Assembly (NCBI GenBank): GCA_916048095.2
Contig: OU696576.1
Span: 7,934,488 to 7,998,487, forward strand
Source: Sacculina carcini
Taxonomy: Eukaryota > Arthropoda > Thecostraca > Sacculinidae
Direction of reading: 5' to 3'
Length of the DNA stretch: 64,000 nucleotides
Shown: piece after piece, positions 46,067 to 58,600 of the stretch
Layout of the letters: every line of letters starts with the position of its first letter
Position numbering within the stretch: the stretch's first letter is position 1
Notes under the pieces: model-generated
The model's database searches: none
What the model saw: the letters and a program-made list of their open reading frames with translations, nothing else
Told to the model about the DNA's origin: nothing
Program-made: the position numbers and the translations under genes

Positions 46067-48785
46067 GTCCTCAATATTCACACATGAATTGTTCCGCCCG
46101 ACGGGCGGGTAAAATACTACTGGGAACAAAGTTAACTACTGAATTTTACTGTATAATTTAATTGGTTTAATTTCAAGTTGCATAAACCAGCAATGGTACA
46201 GCTATAAAAATTATACTATTGTGTAGATAATTTTGTGTGCTACAAGAAAAGTTATAACTTATACCCACAAATGATACAAAAACGTGTAAAATTGGCAAAA
46301 TTCTCAAATACATCCAAAATTACACTTGAACACCGGGTGACTAAAATTAATTCATTTTTCTACCTATTTCTCAGGAACTATTTGTCACACATTACAATAA
46401 ATTATGCCATCGTGCTAGAAATTTTGTTTTCTACAATACGGTATAATTTTTAATTTTCCAAAGTGTATCTGAAGGAAGTTACGGCGGTGTAAATTCAAAA
46501 TGTCATGTTGCCAATTTGACAGCTATTATGCGCACTTGCGATTACACATGAATATACACTGATTTAATTTCACTGAAGTCCAATCACAATTGACGCACTT
46601 TCGATTACACAGGAAAATACTACTGTGTAGATAATTTTGTGTTCTACAAGATAAGCTATAATTTATACCCACAAATGATACAAAAAACGTGTAAAATTGG
46701 CAAAATTCTCAAATACATCCAAAATTACACTTGAACACCGGGCGACTAAAACTTATTCATTTTTCTACTATTTCTCAATAACTATTTGTTAAACATAAAA
46801 ATAAATTATACCATCGTGCTAGAAATCTTGTTTTCTACAATACGGTATAATCTGTAATTTTGCAAAGTGTATCTGAAGGACGTTTCGGCGGTGTAAAAGC
46901 AAAAGGACATATTGCCAATTTGACAGCTATTATGCGCACTTGCGATCACACAGGAATATACTACTGTGTAGATAATTTTGTGTGCTACAAGAAACGTTAT
47001 AACTTATACCCACAAATGATACAAAAAACGTGTAAAATTGGCAAAATTCTCAAATATATCCAAAATTACACTTGAACATCGGTTGATTAAAATGAATTCA
47101 TTTTTCTACCTATTTCTCAAGAAATATTTGTCACACATTACAATAAATTATACCATCGTGCTAGACATTTTGTTTTCTACAATACGGTATAATTTGTAAT
47201 TTTCCAAAGTGTATCTGAAGGAAGTTACGGCGGTGTAAAGTCAAAATGTCATGTTGCCAATTTGACAGCTATTATGCGCACTTGCGATTACACATGAATA
47301 TACACTGATTTATTTTCACTGAAGTCCAATCACAATTTACGCACTTTCGATTACACAGGAATATACTACTGTGTAGAGAATTTTGTGTTCTACAATATAA
47401 GCTATAATTTATACCCGCAAATGGTACAAAAAACGTGTAAAATTGGCAAAATTCTCAAATACATCCAAAATTTCACTTGAACACCGGGTGACTAAAATTA
47501 ATTCATTTTTCTACTATTTCTCAGTAACCATTTGTTATACATAAAAATAAATTATACCATCGTGCTAGAAATTTTGTTTTCTACAATACGGTATAATGTT
47601 TAATTTTCCAAAGTGTATCTGAAGGAAGTTAAGGGGGTGTAAAGTCAAAAGGACATATTGCTAATTTGACAGCTATTATGCGCACTTGCGATTACACAGG
47701 AATATACTACTGTGTAGAGAATTTTGTGTTCTACAATATAAGCTATAATTTATACCCACAAATGTTACAAAAAATGTGTAAAATTGGCAAAATTCTCAAA
47801 TACATCCAAAATTTCACTTGAACACCGGGTGACTAAAATTAATTCATTTTTCTACTATTTCTCAGTAACCATTTGTTATACATTAAAATAAATTATACCA
47901 TCGTGCTAGAAATATTGTTTTCTACAATACGGTATACTTTTTAATTTTCCAAAGGGTATCTGAAGGAAGTTACGGCGGTGTAAAGTCAAAAGGACATATT
48001 GCCAATTTGACAGCTATTATGCGCACTTGCGATTACACAGGAATATACACCGATTAAATTTCACTGAAGCCCAATCACAATTAAGAATGCATCATATTAT
48101 CTCCAAGCATGGATGGTGTGTTTTTTTTGCGTACAGTTTAATTAATGCTACACTATACTGAATAGAAAGTCTTTATTGTCCTCAATATTTACACATCAAA
48201 TGTTCCGCACGACGGGCGGGTAAAATGGTACTTGGAACAAAGTAAGCTACTGAATTTTACTGTGTAATTTAATTGGTTTAATTTCAAGTTGCATACGCTT
48301 AAGTTGCATAAGGATACGGGTTGTAATATCATGCAATGCCAAGTATATGCATATGCTGTTTTAGAGGAAGCATTAATCTGGAATTATAGAGATGTTTCAT
48401 TGTTTTGATAGTGTTACACTTCTGAATTACTACACACGAAGGACGGGTGAGAATTTGAGCAGTGTTGAGGGAAAAAACATCGTCAATAATTAAAACAAGA
48501 ATTTACAAATTTGACTTTTTCTATTGGTCGTTTTTCATCAATTTTCTTTGTGTTTGTTTCGTGTTTGAGTTCTGAATTATTCCGCACGACGGGCAGCTTT
48601 AAATATGAGGCCGGTTGTGGAAAAACATGTTTTCTAAATTGAAACATAAATTTCACATTTAGACTTTTATATTGGCTAAAACTTTCCTATGGGTTTGTTT
48701 TTCTTTTTCAATGTTCACTAATTTTTTGTGAATTGAATATTAATTATATTTTATTAACTGTTCCGCACGACGGGCGGGCTTAAAT
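46067..48785 (+). mobile_element. Helitron-like modules and terminal units, right of the LINE
   Basis: Continuation of the host element: CCGCCCGACGGGCGGG at 46095, five internal modules (TTGACAGCTATTATGCGCAC at about 46517, 46920, 47262, 47665, 48010) and then GC-island units to about 48780 that copy the right arm at 31100-31640. Ends in CCGCACGACGGGCGGGCTTAAATG without CTAG. Non-coding. Confidence 0.55.
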
Positions 48786-48826
48786 GATATATAGGTATAT
48801 GTATAGGTATGATATTTATAGGTATA

Positions 48827-48886
48827 CTAGCGACAAGTACCGCACTTCGTGCGGTTATGGTCGCTAGTAGATCCGCACTACGTGCG
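48827..48886 (-). mobile_element. 3' end of a second Helitron-like family
   Basis: On the minus strand: a perfect hairpin CCGCAC-GAA-GTGCGG (48854-48840), nine bases TACTTGTCG, CTAG (48830-48827) and then T. CTAGCGAC and GTCGCTAG also form an outer inverted repeat (48827-48834, 48860-48867), and a third GC hairpin CGCAC/GTGCG lies at 48874-48886. The element would extend right; its 5' end was not located. From 48887 to 49638 I see CA-rich sequence with two loosely related halves and no convincing gene. Confidence 0.6.
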
Positions 48887-49923
48887 TCTCGAAAATAACA
48901 AGTGTAACCCCATATAATTCAATAAGTAGTGTAGGCATATAAAATTCAAGTGTTCATACTCACATTGAGTCGGATACGCGCTTCAACTATTAGTGCCAAA
49001 GGCACGCGAATATTGGTATTATGGTTCTGGTATGTTTAACCAGCCTGCGACAGAATCGCCGTCTGATCATCAAAATGTTGCACAATCCGTGTGCACGACA
49101 TTATATAAGTTCGCATCGCACATACAGACGCACACGCATACAAACACTGGCTGCACACGTGTTCGTTCATAGAATTTCGGCACACGGACACACATACCAA
49201 TACAAAATGCAAAACGGTATCGTGTGTGCAATTCCTGGGAAGAATTGCAAAATTATGCAAGAACAGTTCGCAGAAAAGATGTGGTGGCAATCTGGCAGGA
49301 AGTTTCTAGCAATCGCTCAACTGAATGACAAAAGTGTGTAGAATAAAGGTAAAAAACAAACACCAATATAAAATATATGATAATTACAATTACAATATTG
49401 GTAAGCTACACATATACACTTGAAAAACGCTTCTGGAACACGCACATGCACGACGATGTACTTAATTAAACACTCCGTTTTACTACGCACTCTGCACGCC
49501 ACTGTGCATTTGCAAACGCTCGCTGCAATGCACGTGAGTCATGGTATATCGACACACAGACACACACACCAATATATACATCAGTGTGCCGTTCTGTACA
49601 CTGTGTATGTATGTGTGTGTGTGTACGTGTACCTGTATGTGAGAGTGAAAAAAAGTATGCAAACGTCAAAATTTCAAGTCGATGACGCTCACGCGGTGCT
49701 GGCTCTCTTCGGGGTTTCGCCGTTCATTGCATGCTGTTGCACCATGTTGCATGCCTTGCAGACATTGTAGTGTGCAACTGCGCTGAACGACGATCGAGCT
49801 GTAGCAGCCAACATACCATGTGGGTATATCTGTATAGTTAACGCGAAATACACATTTGAACAGCTCCTCCAATAGAACGGAGCCTTGGGGAACAATTGAA
49901 CAATAGAACGACACTATCTAATA

Positions 49924-50226
49924 CAGTGGTTCCCAACCATTTCTAGTTTGCGGCACCATTGGCAAGCCCTTCAAATGTTTCCGGCGCCTTTCTAAGGAAA
50001 TACATATTTAAAATATCCCTTGTTTTATTATATTTTTTTCCATTTCGACATTTTGCATCGTTGTAACACCTTATACAGATACATGAAAAATTTCTACACA
50101 CTGATCCTGCTATTACAAGAAATGATATTATAATACAAATATGCCATTCTTCCCTGAATTTTGGCGGCACCCTCAACAGATCTCACGACACCCTTTGGTG
50201 CCGCAACTCACCGTTTGGGAACCACT
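49924..50226. mobile_element. hAT-type MITE, copy 2
   Basis: Same element as 36140-36443, with CAGTGGTTCCCAA / TTGGGAACCACTG ends and the same imperfect 8-bp duplication. Only a few substitutions separate the two copies. Confidence 0.8.
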
Positions 50227-50678
50227 GATCTAATCACGGATGACATCTGCTTCAACTGCTACCCATAGCGACGTGTCACTCGATTTTGATTGGTGACTTT
50301 GTGATTACTCACAACTAATCACCCTTTATCTTTGCTGTTCGTTGAATAAAATTACATATATGTAACAAGATTGATTTTTCAGCCATAAAATTACTGCATT
50401 CTTTCAACAACGACAAAAACATAAGCAAACATTATGACCGGAGAGTCGAGCAATTTTTCAAGTGGCGGTCTCAAATTGAACGGCACTATGGGGGAAGCAA
50501 TTGAACAATACAACTGCATGCCGTTCATATAGACGTTTTACGGTACATACCTTAATTTTGGGTGATGCTTGTTAATTTCAGTATAGTTCAGCATAGCCAT
50601 GTGTATGTATGCAAGGGTGTTGGTGCATGTGATTTCTTGCTACACATACACAACTGATGCAAGCTTTAAACATGTGCT

Positions 50679-50728
<50 letters not shown>

Positions 50729-51080
50729 TATGTGTATGTGTGTGTGTATGTGGAGACACAAACAAATATATTTACAAACTCGTACACATTTTCACGATAC
50801 TACAATACAATTGAGGCGGCGTTGCCACGAATGACGGCCAGGCTTATTCGCTGCCGAAGCCAGAAGTCTCCGAAGTCTCTCGCGGCTCCTGTATGTATGT
50901 GTATGTGTATGTGTGTGTGTATGTATGTGTATGTGTGTGCATGTGTGTAGGTGTGTGTGTGTGCATGTGTATGTGTGTGAATGTGTGTATGTATGTATAT
51001 GTGTGTGCATGTGTGTAGGTGTGTTTGTGCATGTGTATGTGTGTGTATGTGTGTGCATGTGTGTAGGTGTGTAGGGGTGT

Positions 51081-51116
<36 letters not shown>

Positions 51117-51251
51117 TGTATGCGAGTAATGTTTGCGCGTATGTAGTGGCTAGTGGAATGAACATGCTAGTGTCTAGTCTAGATCAGTAAAGCTGGAAAA
51201 GTGATCGATTGAGGTTGTGTATTTGTGTGTGTGAGTATGTGCGTATGTGTT

Positions 51252-53045
51252 CTCACCGAGTTGTTCTCACCGAGTTGTCTCCGCAGAAATGAGTGAAAGA
51301 CTCGTGGCTCCTGCCTTCCAAAGATCATATTTCTGTTTGAACGTTTATGTTGTGGTCTGGTTAACAATTTCTTTGGGTAATATGTTCCAATAATCGATTG
51401 CCCTGTTTGGAAAGCTGTATTTTTGTATGTCTTTCTTGATTCTTTGTTTTTGAAGGCCGAAATTATGCTTTCTGTTTGATTTTGAGTGTCGAAATATGTT
51501 TTCGTTCTGAATTTGTTCTTTTTTTGTTAGGCATCTATAAATGGTGATCAAATCGCCTCGTTTTCTTCTGTCTTCTAATGTTGGTAATGCCAGTTTCTGT
51601 AATCTCTCTGTGTAACTATATTTTTCAAGGGTTTTTATTGTTCTAGTAGCCGACCTTTGTACTCTTTCCAGTTTAACGATGTGTTTTTGTAAGTGCGGAC
51701 TCCAGAATGCGGCTGCATACTCCAACGCTGGGCGGACTGTAGACACGATCAGTTTTTTCATCATTTCCTCATCAATGTACGTGAACGCCGCCTTGATGTT
51801 TGCCATTGTAATATTGGCTTTCTTGACAACCTGTGTCACGTGGTTATCAGGCGATAGCCGTTTGTTGACGATAATCCCTAGGTCCTTTTCTTTTTCGACT
51901 TCTTGTAATTGTGTACCGCTCAGAATATATTTCTCCAAAGGTCTATTTTTTCCTTTTCCGAATCTAAGTATATGACATTTATCAACGTTGAAGGGCATTT
52001 GCCACTTGTAACTCCATTTTGATATTCCGTCGAGACAGTTTTGTAAAACAACACAATCCTCCCGGCATGATACATTTTTTGTAGTTTTAGGTCGTCTGCA
52101 AACATGTTCATATATATACTGTCTGGTATATCGTCTTCAATATCATTGACATATACAATGAAAAACATCGGAGCCAACACGGTGCCCTGGGGCACTCCAC
52201 TTTTCACTTCTCGCCATGATGAACAGTGGCCTCTCAGACAAGTCCTCATTTGTCATTGCTCAAGAAATTCTTCATCCACAGTGCGAGCTCTTTGTTGACT
52301 CCTCCTATTCTTGTCAATTTGCTCATTAGCTTTTCGTGGGGAACTTTATCAAACGCCTTTTCAAAGTCTATATAAATTGCGTCTGTCCATTGACCTCTCT
52401 CTTGAACATTTTCTGTAACACGACTGTAGAAACTTATCAGATTTGATGTAGTACATCTTCGGCTTCTGAATCCGAATTGTTTTTCTGTAATAATCTCATT
52501 TTTTTCTAAATAGTTCATCCATTGCTTTTTTATAATTTTTTTCATTATCTTGCACACTATGCTGGTCAGAGATATAGGTCTGTAGTTTTTAGCACTTTCA
52601 TCATTCCCTTGTTTGAATAACGGTATTACATTTGCCTTTTTCCATATTTCGGGCACTTATCCGGTTTCCAATGAGTGTTTCATTATAATTTCAAGTGGAG
52701 CTTTCAGTGTTTCTGCGCACTCTTTCAGCACATAGCTCGCAACATTGTCCGGTCCAGTCGACTTGAATCTGTCCAGAGATTCCAGTTACTTTTGGATCTC
52801 ATGTTTGCTTATGACTATTGCAGTCAATTCGTTCACTGGTGCATTCTCTTCCTCTACTTGTAAATTCGATTCCTCTGTGAATACAGAGTGAAAACTTTCA
52901 TTAAGAATTTCACAGATGTCATCTTCATTCGTATATTTCTGTCCGTTGGCAACTATGCTTTGTATTTTTTTCTTTATTTTTATACGGCTATTGATATAAC
53001 CATAAAATAATTTGGGATCGTCTTTGCATCTTTCGACGACATTGT
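51252..53045 (-). pseudogene. Broken CR1/jockey-type LINE, 5'-truncated
   Basis: Four overlapping frames on the minus strand add up to RT and C-terminal regions. About 53045-52786 has a pre-RT segment (DPKLFYGYINSRI). 52656-52246 has RT motifs (NYRPISL, IYIDFEKAFDKVPH). 52249-51920 has SGVPQGT and MFADD. 51998-51345 has the C-terminal domain (LPTLEDRRKRGDLI, FPNRAIDYWN). At least three frame breaks separate them, so it is dead. The 3' end holds two copies of AACTCGGTGAGAAC, akin to the ACAACTAGTGAGT pair ending the LINE at 25175. Confidence 0.85.
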
Positions 53046-53239
53046 GTGTGCGTGTGTGTGCGTTTGTGTGTGTGTGTGTGTGTGTATTAGAAGTGTTGAC
53101 GTGTTGAGATTTTGCTGTGTGGTTATTAATTGTCATTGTGTTTGGTTATCTCTTGATCTCATTGATATCGTTCGAATACGCCAATTGACGTTGAGAACAA
53201 CTCAGTTTCGTTTCAGATAGGGAATTTTTGTCGTCAGCA

Positions 53240-53296
53240 ATGTGCTCTCAAAGCGTAATGATGTGGACCTCCCTAGTGGTGCTGCTTCTTGTATGC
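53240..53296 (+). CDS. Upstream signal-peptide exon of the GILT locus (putative)
   Basis: Nineteen codons from ATG 53240 (M-C-S-Q-S-V-M-M-W...) ending in L-V-V-L-L-L-V-C, a good signal-peptide core, then the donor GTGAGT at 53297 in phase 0. A phase-0 acceptor ...CATCAG/ATT lies at 55985/55986, in frame with the main exon. TCAGTT at about 53210 resembles an initiator element. Splicing would put two hydrophobic leaders in series, so this may be an alternative first exon or a relic. Confidence 0.4.
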
Positions 53297-53383
53297 GTGA
53301 GTACGCTTATGCCATTGCCTACTTTGTTTTCTTTCTATTCATTTTATTTATCTACACAACTTTTCAATCGACTGAAATCTGTG

Positions 53384-55733
53384 TGCATATTGGTCAGCAA
53401 AGTGCAATATTATGAAGCACTTATGTCTAAGCAGGTACATTTTTCGAAAATAACTCGAAATGTTTTTTTTGTGTGAGATGATTAAAAATATACTGCATAT
53501 TCATCTGAAAATAGGCATGCGCTTTTTTCATGCGCTTATTAAATTTTCCAATTAAATTCTTGTTGCACTTGGAAGTATACAATGTTCGTTCACGAATATA
53601 ATGAAAATCATCTTCAACAAAGTCTTTCAATTGGAAACTTTTGTATCGAATCTGATTGTTAACCATGTTATTGTGTTTTGTGTTGTTGTTTTTTAATCGA
53701 GTGTCAGCATATAAAAATTGGCATAATAAGGAATTTTCTGTTTATTAAATATTTCAGATTTCGGCGTTTGCATTCTGGCTGATCGACAGGCTATATCGAA
53801 ATTCACTCCTTGAATCGGAAGCAGAAGTATTTTCACCCGTAACAATCCGCGGTAGGTTTGTCTTAGATATTTTTTTTATCTTGCTCCTAGCTGAAGCGAA
53901 TATAATTCCGCATTGCTGTTGACAAATTTCTATGAAGAAAATAGAACAAATTGACAGGACTTGATTGAAAGAACATCAACACCAAACTAATGAAAATCAC
54001 GTGTGTTTTTTTGCCAGGCTCATAATATTATCGCTTGCGGGCGTAGTTTAGAAAATCGCCACCATGAAAATGCTGGCGCTAGTGTCGTCAATGCTCGCGG
54101 AAATTGTCATTAGGCACTATCGCTCATCTCAACCACACAACACGTCAATATGAATATATTCCACCGTATGAAATGTAACGTACGACATAATCTTATTCAC
54201 ACAATGTATACATAAATTCATAGCAATCACTCATAAATCAACGATTCAACGATACTTAATCACATGGATTATCAAATGCAAAGGTCTGGATTATCAAATA
54301 CAAGCTTTTGAAGCGGTGACATTGAACTTGATTGTGCGTGCTATCTACGCCAAGATTCATAGCAGGTGTGTTGTCAATTGAATTCGTATGCTAAAAACGA
54401 CCAAGCGACTCGATATGCGTTGTTTTTTCTCCTGAAAATATGCACAAAATTTATTGCGATTTCAACGTGTTTGTTGCACAGCAAGCTCAGATAAATTATC
54501 ACACAGAGAGAATACTTTAATAGAAGCACACTGTTGCATCTGGCTGCATTTTCTGACTCTTTGCAATAGCATGGTTGCACACAGATCGAATACGCGTGCT
54601 GCATATGCGATATAGTGTTATGTTGTTATAATGTTCGCTAAAGAATATAATTGAATTACATTGTGAATTTTAATTGAACTTGACAAATTGGATCAACTAT
54701 TTTTCTGTTTTTCTCTCTCATTATGCCATCGTGTTCAAATAGTGTCGCCCAAATATGGTTCATTTAATTTCATTTCGTAAATACTTTACAACTGCTGCAG
54801 CTTGACTTATATAATTATATGACGAAAATAAATTGTAAACTAAGATGAAATACATATAAACACGTTTTATTAATTGTGTTTTTGTGCATTGTCGCATTGA
54901 ATCTTAATCATTTTCAGTTTGTTACCCGATTTAGCATGCCACATAGAGCATGCTATCACTTTCACATAACGTTACCCCCGAAAAATTGCCAAATTACCCG
55001 CAATGGGTAATTTACTCCCATGTTGGGTAACCGCCGTACAAATGCAAAACATCACTCAAACCTGTCGATGTCAAGTGATTTTCTGTCAATCGTTTCTCTA
55101 CAAACAAACTGTCACAAGCACATGTTTGACAAACACGCAGCCGATCACCCAACAATCGCCAGCTTTCGACAGCTAAAACTGTTCGCAATTTCGACCTCAG
55201 ATCAGTTGGCTTGCGAGTGTTCTGCGATATGTAGAATTTGCCATTTGGTAGGTGCTATTCAACGCTGTATAAGGTATGGATAATTGGTCGTGTTGAATTG
55301 ACAGAAATAGTTTGATTTTGCACGCACGGGAAGAGGCGTGGAAATTCTCTAGGTTCACGCCTAGAAACGTATAAATTTGTATTTCTAGCGAATTTTGATT
55401 TCATTATAAGCGTAGCTTAGTTAGATTTATCACAAATATTTTAGCGTTCATAAGAATGTTTTTTGGGCGCTTCCGGTACATGGGGGCGACTGCATGATAT
55501 TACGAGCAGTGATTGCACTCATCCTGTGCTACTGGATTTGCCTGTAATTAATAATAATTATTCCAACCAGAATGATAAATAGACGGAACGATTTTATCAA
55601 AAAGTCTGTTTCAATCATCTTGAGTGTGCCTAGCGTTTTTATAGTTTCCAATTGAGTAACTACGCAGGATATGTATGCAACACAGTATAAATACTGAAGA
55701 ACATTTATTTATTTATTTTTCGATAGCCTTTAA

Positions 55734-55818
<85 letters not shown>

Positions 55819-55985
55819 TTTTTCCTAGTATAATTATAAATATTACTATAATATCACTATTTTAAATATCTTAACTAGTATTATAAATGTCATTATTGAT
55901 ATTATTATTATTATTTTTAATTTACTACTGTTTCAGTTTTTTATTCTGCACTTTGTCTGTAATCGCAGTCACCATCAGTCATCAG
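53384..55985 (+). other. Putative intron of the GILT locus
   Basis: AT-rich sequence with no convincing coding region. Near 55460-55510 lies one of three dispersed copies of a short motif (CCCCATGTACC...GCGCCC, also near 6180 and 57885). A (TA)n tract is at 55738-55816. The 3' end is pyrimidine-rich with several AG choices. Confidence 0.4.
55738..55816. repeat. (TA)n tract
   Basis: About 80 bases of TA upstream of the main GILT exon. Confidence 0.95.
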
Positions 55986-55988
55986 ATT

Positions 55989-56606
55989 ATGACTGTAGGC
56001 GTGTTTCCATTAGTCGCCACGGCCGCCGTGGTGGCGCTAGCATCGTCAGTCAGAAATCCCGTGCGAGTCGAGGTCTTCTACGAATCGCTGTGCCTGCATT
56101 CGCAAATGTTTGTCGGCATCTCGCTGCCCTACGCCTGGCACAAGCTGGGCAACAAGCTCGACATTCACCTGGTGCCCTGGGGCGACGCCAGCGTCATCTA
56201 TGACAAGACTTTGCGAGCCTACCGTCTCCGATGCCAGCACGGACCTCTGGAATGCGAGCTCAACAAAATGCAGGCGTGCGCGTTCCAACAGCAAAGCCAC
56301 CGTTCGCAGGGCCTACAGTTTGCTTTCTGCGTAATGAACAACACCGTTCCGTCGATATGCTCTGACAAAGCGCACTTGGATTTCGACAAATTGTTCAGCT
56401 GTGTCCTGGACGCCGATCGCAACAGTATTATGCTGGAGTACGCTTTGAAAACCGATCGTCTTGAGCCGCAGCTCAGTCTGATTCCGCTGGTGAAGGTCGA
56501 CGGTCAAGCGCAGGACATCAACGAAGCGATGGACTTTGTCGGCTTGTTCTGCAAGAGCTACGCCGACCGCGCGCCCGAGGTGTGCCGCAAATATCACAAT
56601 AGATAA
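55989..56606 (+). CDS. GILT-like lysosomal thiol reductase
   Basis: 205 residues in one exon. GILT proteins enter the secretory/lysosomal pathway and reduce disulfides at acid pH. I chose ATG 55989 because it begins a good signal peptide (M-T-V-G-V-F-P-L-V-A then T-A-A-V-V-A-L-A); the frame is open upstream to 55887 but that part is low-complexity and preceded by splice-acceptor-like sequence. The active-site region is YESLC-LHS: residues 35-38 are CxxS, not the CxxC of mammalian GILT. The family signature CQHG-x2-EC-x2-N-x4-C is perfect at residues 82-97. Further cysteines follow (SICSD, FSCV, LFCKS, EVCRK). It ends YHNR-stop. GC content is clearly higher than its surroundings. Whether the CxxS form is a reductase or an isomerase-like protein is open. 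Confidence 0.9.
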   Translation: MTVGVFPLVATAAVVALASSVRNPVRVEVFYESLCLHSQMFVGISLPYAWHKLGNKLDIHLVPWGDASVIYDKTLRAYRLRCQHGPLECELNKMQACAFQQQSHRSQGLQFAFCVMNNTVPSICSDKAHLDFDKLFSCVLDADRNSIMLEYALKTDRLEPQLSLIPLVKVDGQAQDINEAMDFVGLFCKSYADRAPEVCRKYHNR

Positions 56607-56746
56607 TCAAAAAGTGTGGTTTAATAGGACACATTATGATGAATACATAATGATCATACAAGCATACATACACACATAGTCATATATACAAAATATGCTC
56701 GTCTTTCAGTGATCACATATGAGATCATCACGACATCACACATACA

Positions 56747-56747
<1 letters not shown>

Positions 56748-56845
<98 letters not shown>

Positions 56846-57037
56846 CACAAATGACATATGGTATAAATACGACGGATTAGTCTGATACACGATTCAACGA
56901 GCCATTGTGTGCGTGTGTGTGTGTGTGTCGAAAATGGGTTTTCATGGGAGGTTGTTGCAAATTACAATTGTACCAGAGTCATTACTGTCCTGTCTGACTT
57001 TGTATGTGTGTGTGTGTGTGTGTGTATGTGCTTGTGT

Positions 57038-57088
<51 letters not shown>

Positions 57089-57244
57089 TGTGAGTGTGTG
57101 ACCAACTACATTGGTATTCACGACACTACACCGAAAATGGGCAACTACACACACACGCACACACAAAGACACACACAAAGACCCACACACACACACACAC
57201 ACACATACGTGTATCACCATATGGTTTGCATTTACCGAGCTCAA

Positions 57245-57300
<56 letters not shown>

Positions 57301-57305
57301 TATTG
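56748..57305. repeat. Cluster of (CA)n and (TG)n microsatellites
   Basis: (CA)n at 56748-56845, TG-rich at 57005-57100, CA-rich at 57147-57205 and (TG)n at 57247-57300. The alternating strands could form hairpins. No gene is seen between the GILT stop and the SINE. Confidence 0.9.
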
Positions 57306-57462
57306 TGGCTGATTTGTGTGAGCTAAACAAGTAGATGTCTAATGAGATGAGAGACATTACTCACTGTACATGGCCTGCTCCGTAGAATATATGTATGAGA
57401 AATACACACGTAGAAATACATGGTAGAATACACACTGTCTCAGAAAGATATCTCCTACTGAA

Positions 57463-57788
57463 AAGCGCGGTTCAAGTGACAGCTGCTACACGGGAAGAAG
57501 CCGAAGCTTATGAACACACACAGGTGTGTCCCGTGCAGCTCGCTGCCACCGCAGAACCGACCCTCTCCACGCTATGACGCCACAAGGACGGAAGACGTTT
57601 TTTAGAGAGAGTCACCTCCCCAGAATGCATGGCACAACACATAACTTATATGATACGATCATTTACTGCTGGGTGGACAGGGGCTGCTGGATTATAGAAT
57701 TCGCCCAAAGAAATTCTCCTCTGCCGGGTATCGAACCACAAATCTCCCGCTTGTGAGATGGGTGTGCTACCACTACACCACGGAATCC
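57463..57788 (-). mobile_element. tRNA-derived SINE with intact head
   Basis: On the minus strand the first 70-odd bases resemble a tRNA-Val: an A-box-like TGGTGTAGTGG (57780-57770), an anticodon-loop-like CTCACAA with CAC, and a perfect B box GGTTCGATACC (57737-57727). The acceptor ends do not pair, so this is not a working tRNA. An unrelated body of about 250 bp follows, shared with the truncated copy at 6663-6932. RNA polymerase III would transcribe it; a LINE supplies the enzymes. Confidence 0.8.
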
Positions 57789-58073
57789 ATTATGTGCGAT
57801 TCAAACGAATGCACTATTATTGTCTAGGCGTGCCATCAAGATACATTGGTGAATATGTATGCTCTATTACCACTATACGGTAGCCCCATGTACCGGAAGC
57901 GCCCAGACGATAAAGATCAAATGTGAAAAACACGAGTTTAATCAGGAAGTCTAGATAAAGAATATAGAAACTTAAATAAACAAACTTTTTACAAACTAAA
58001 ATAAAATATTAAACTTCTACAACTCATATACATTATAAATACCTTATATCCTATAACTTTGTAGGGACGCCTA

Positions 58074-58370
58074 CAAAAGTAAAATAATGGCAAACGGCCT
58101 CAGCGATCAAAACCCGTGCTTACGGTAAGAGACGCTTTTAGTTGTCGGTGTACACGTTCCACCAGGCCGTTCTGTTGCGGCATGTACGCGCACGTTGTGG
58201 ACAATCTGACTCCTAGGAGTGACCAAAACTCTCGCCAAAGGTCCGAAACGAATTGCCTGCCACGATCAGACGTCACACAGAGGCACAAACCAAATCGCGC
58301 TACCCAGTCAAGCAGAACCCTCGCACAAGAAGCTGCGGTAGCGTCAAACATCGGCACGGCCTCCGGATAC
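58074..58370 (-). pseudogene. Integrase fragment of a gypsy-type retrotransposon
   Basis: The open frame (58357-58100, extending a little on both sides) carries the second half of an integrase core: T-S-D-R-G-R-Q-F, then Q-Q-N-G-L-V-E-R with exactly 35 residues between D and E. It differs from the integrase of the element at 1229-5426, so it belongs to another lineage. No LTR, RT or protease remains nearby. 57790-58073 and 58371-58600 show only AT-rich sequence. Confidence 0.8.
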
Positions 58371-58600
58371 CTCGTGAAGCGGAGACAGAGGACAACTTGA
58401 CGGAGACTGAGACAACTTGTATACCTTTATAAATCTCATATACCTAAAATTATAACTTCATATGTATATTTATTACGCTTATCAAATTATTATGTTTATT
58501 ATATATACATTATGCTTATTTATAAACGTATATACCTATATATATATAGTATTGATAAACTTTAAAAATAATTATTTAATGAATATATATATATATATAT

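Larger units (their letters stand above)
49639..53383 (+). repeat. Segmental duplication, copy 2 (GILT locus, 5' part)
   Basis: Parent-like copy of 35862-37783. It contains the hAT MITE, the TG-rich arrays and the upstream exon, but in addition a LINE inserted in a TG tract (about 51252-53045) and about 122 bp at 50288-50410 absent from copy 1. Continuity into the intact GILT exon shows this is the ancestral arrangement. Confidence 0.85.

Noticed and set aside
57716..57788. A functional tRNA-Val gene (minus strand)
   Set aside because: A and B boxes are present but the acceptor stem does not pair and the similarity continues into a repeated body, so it is a SINE head.
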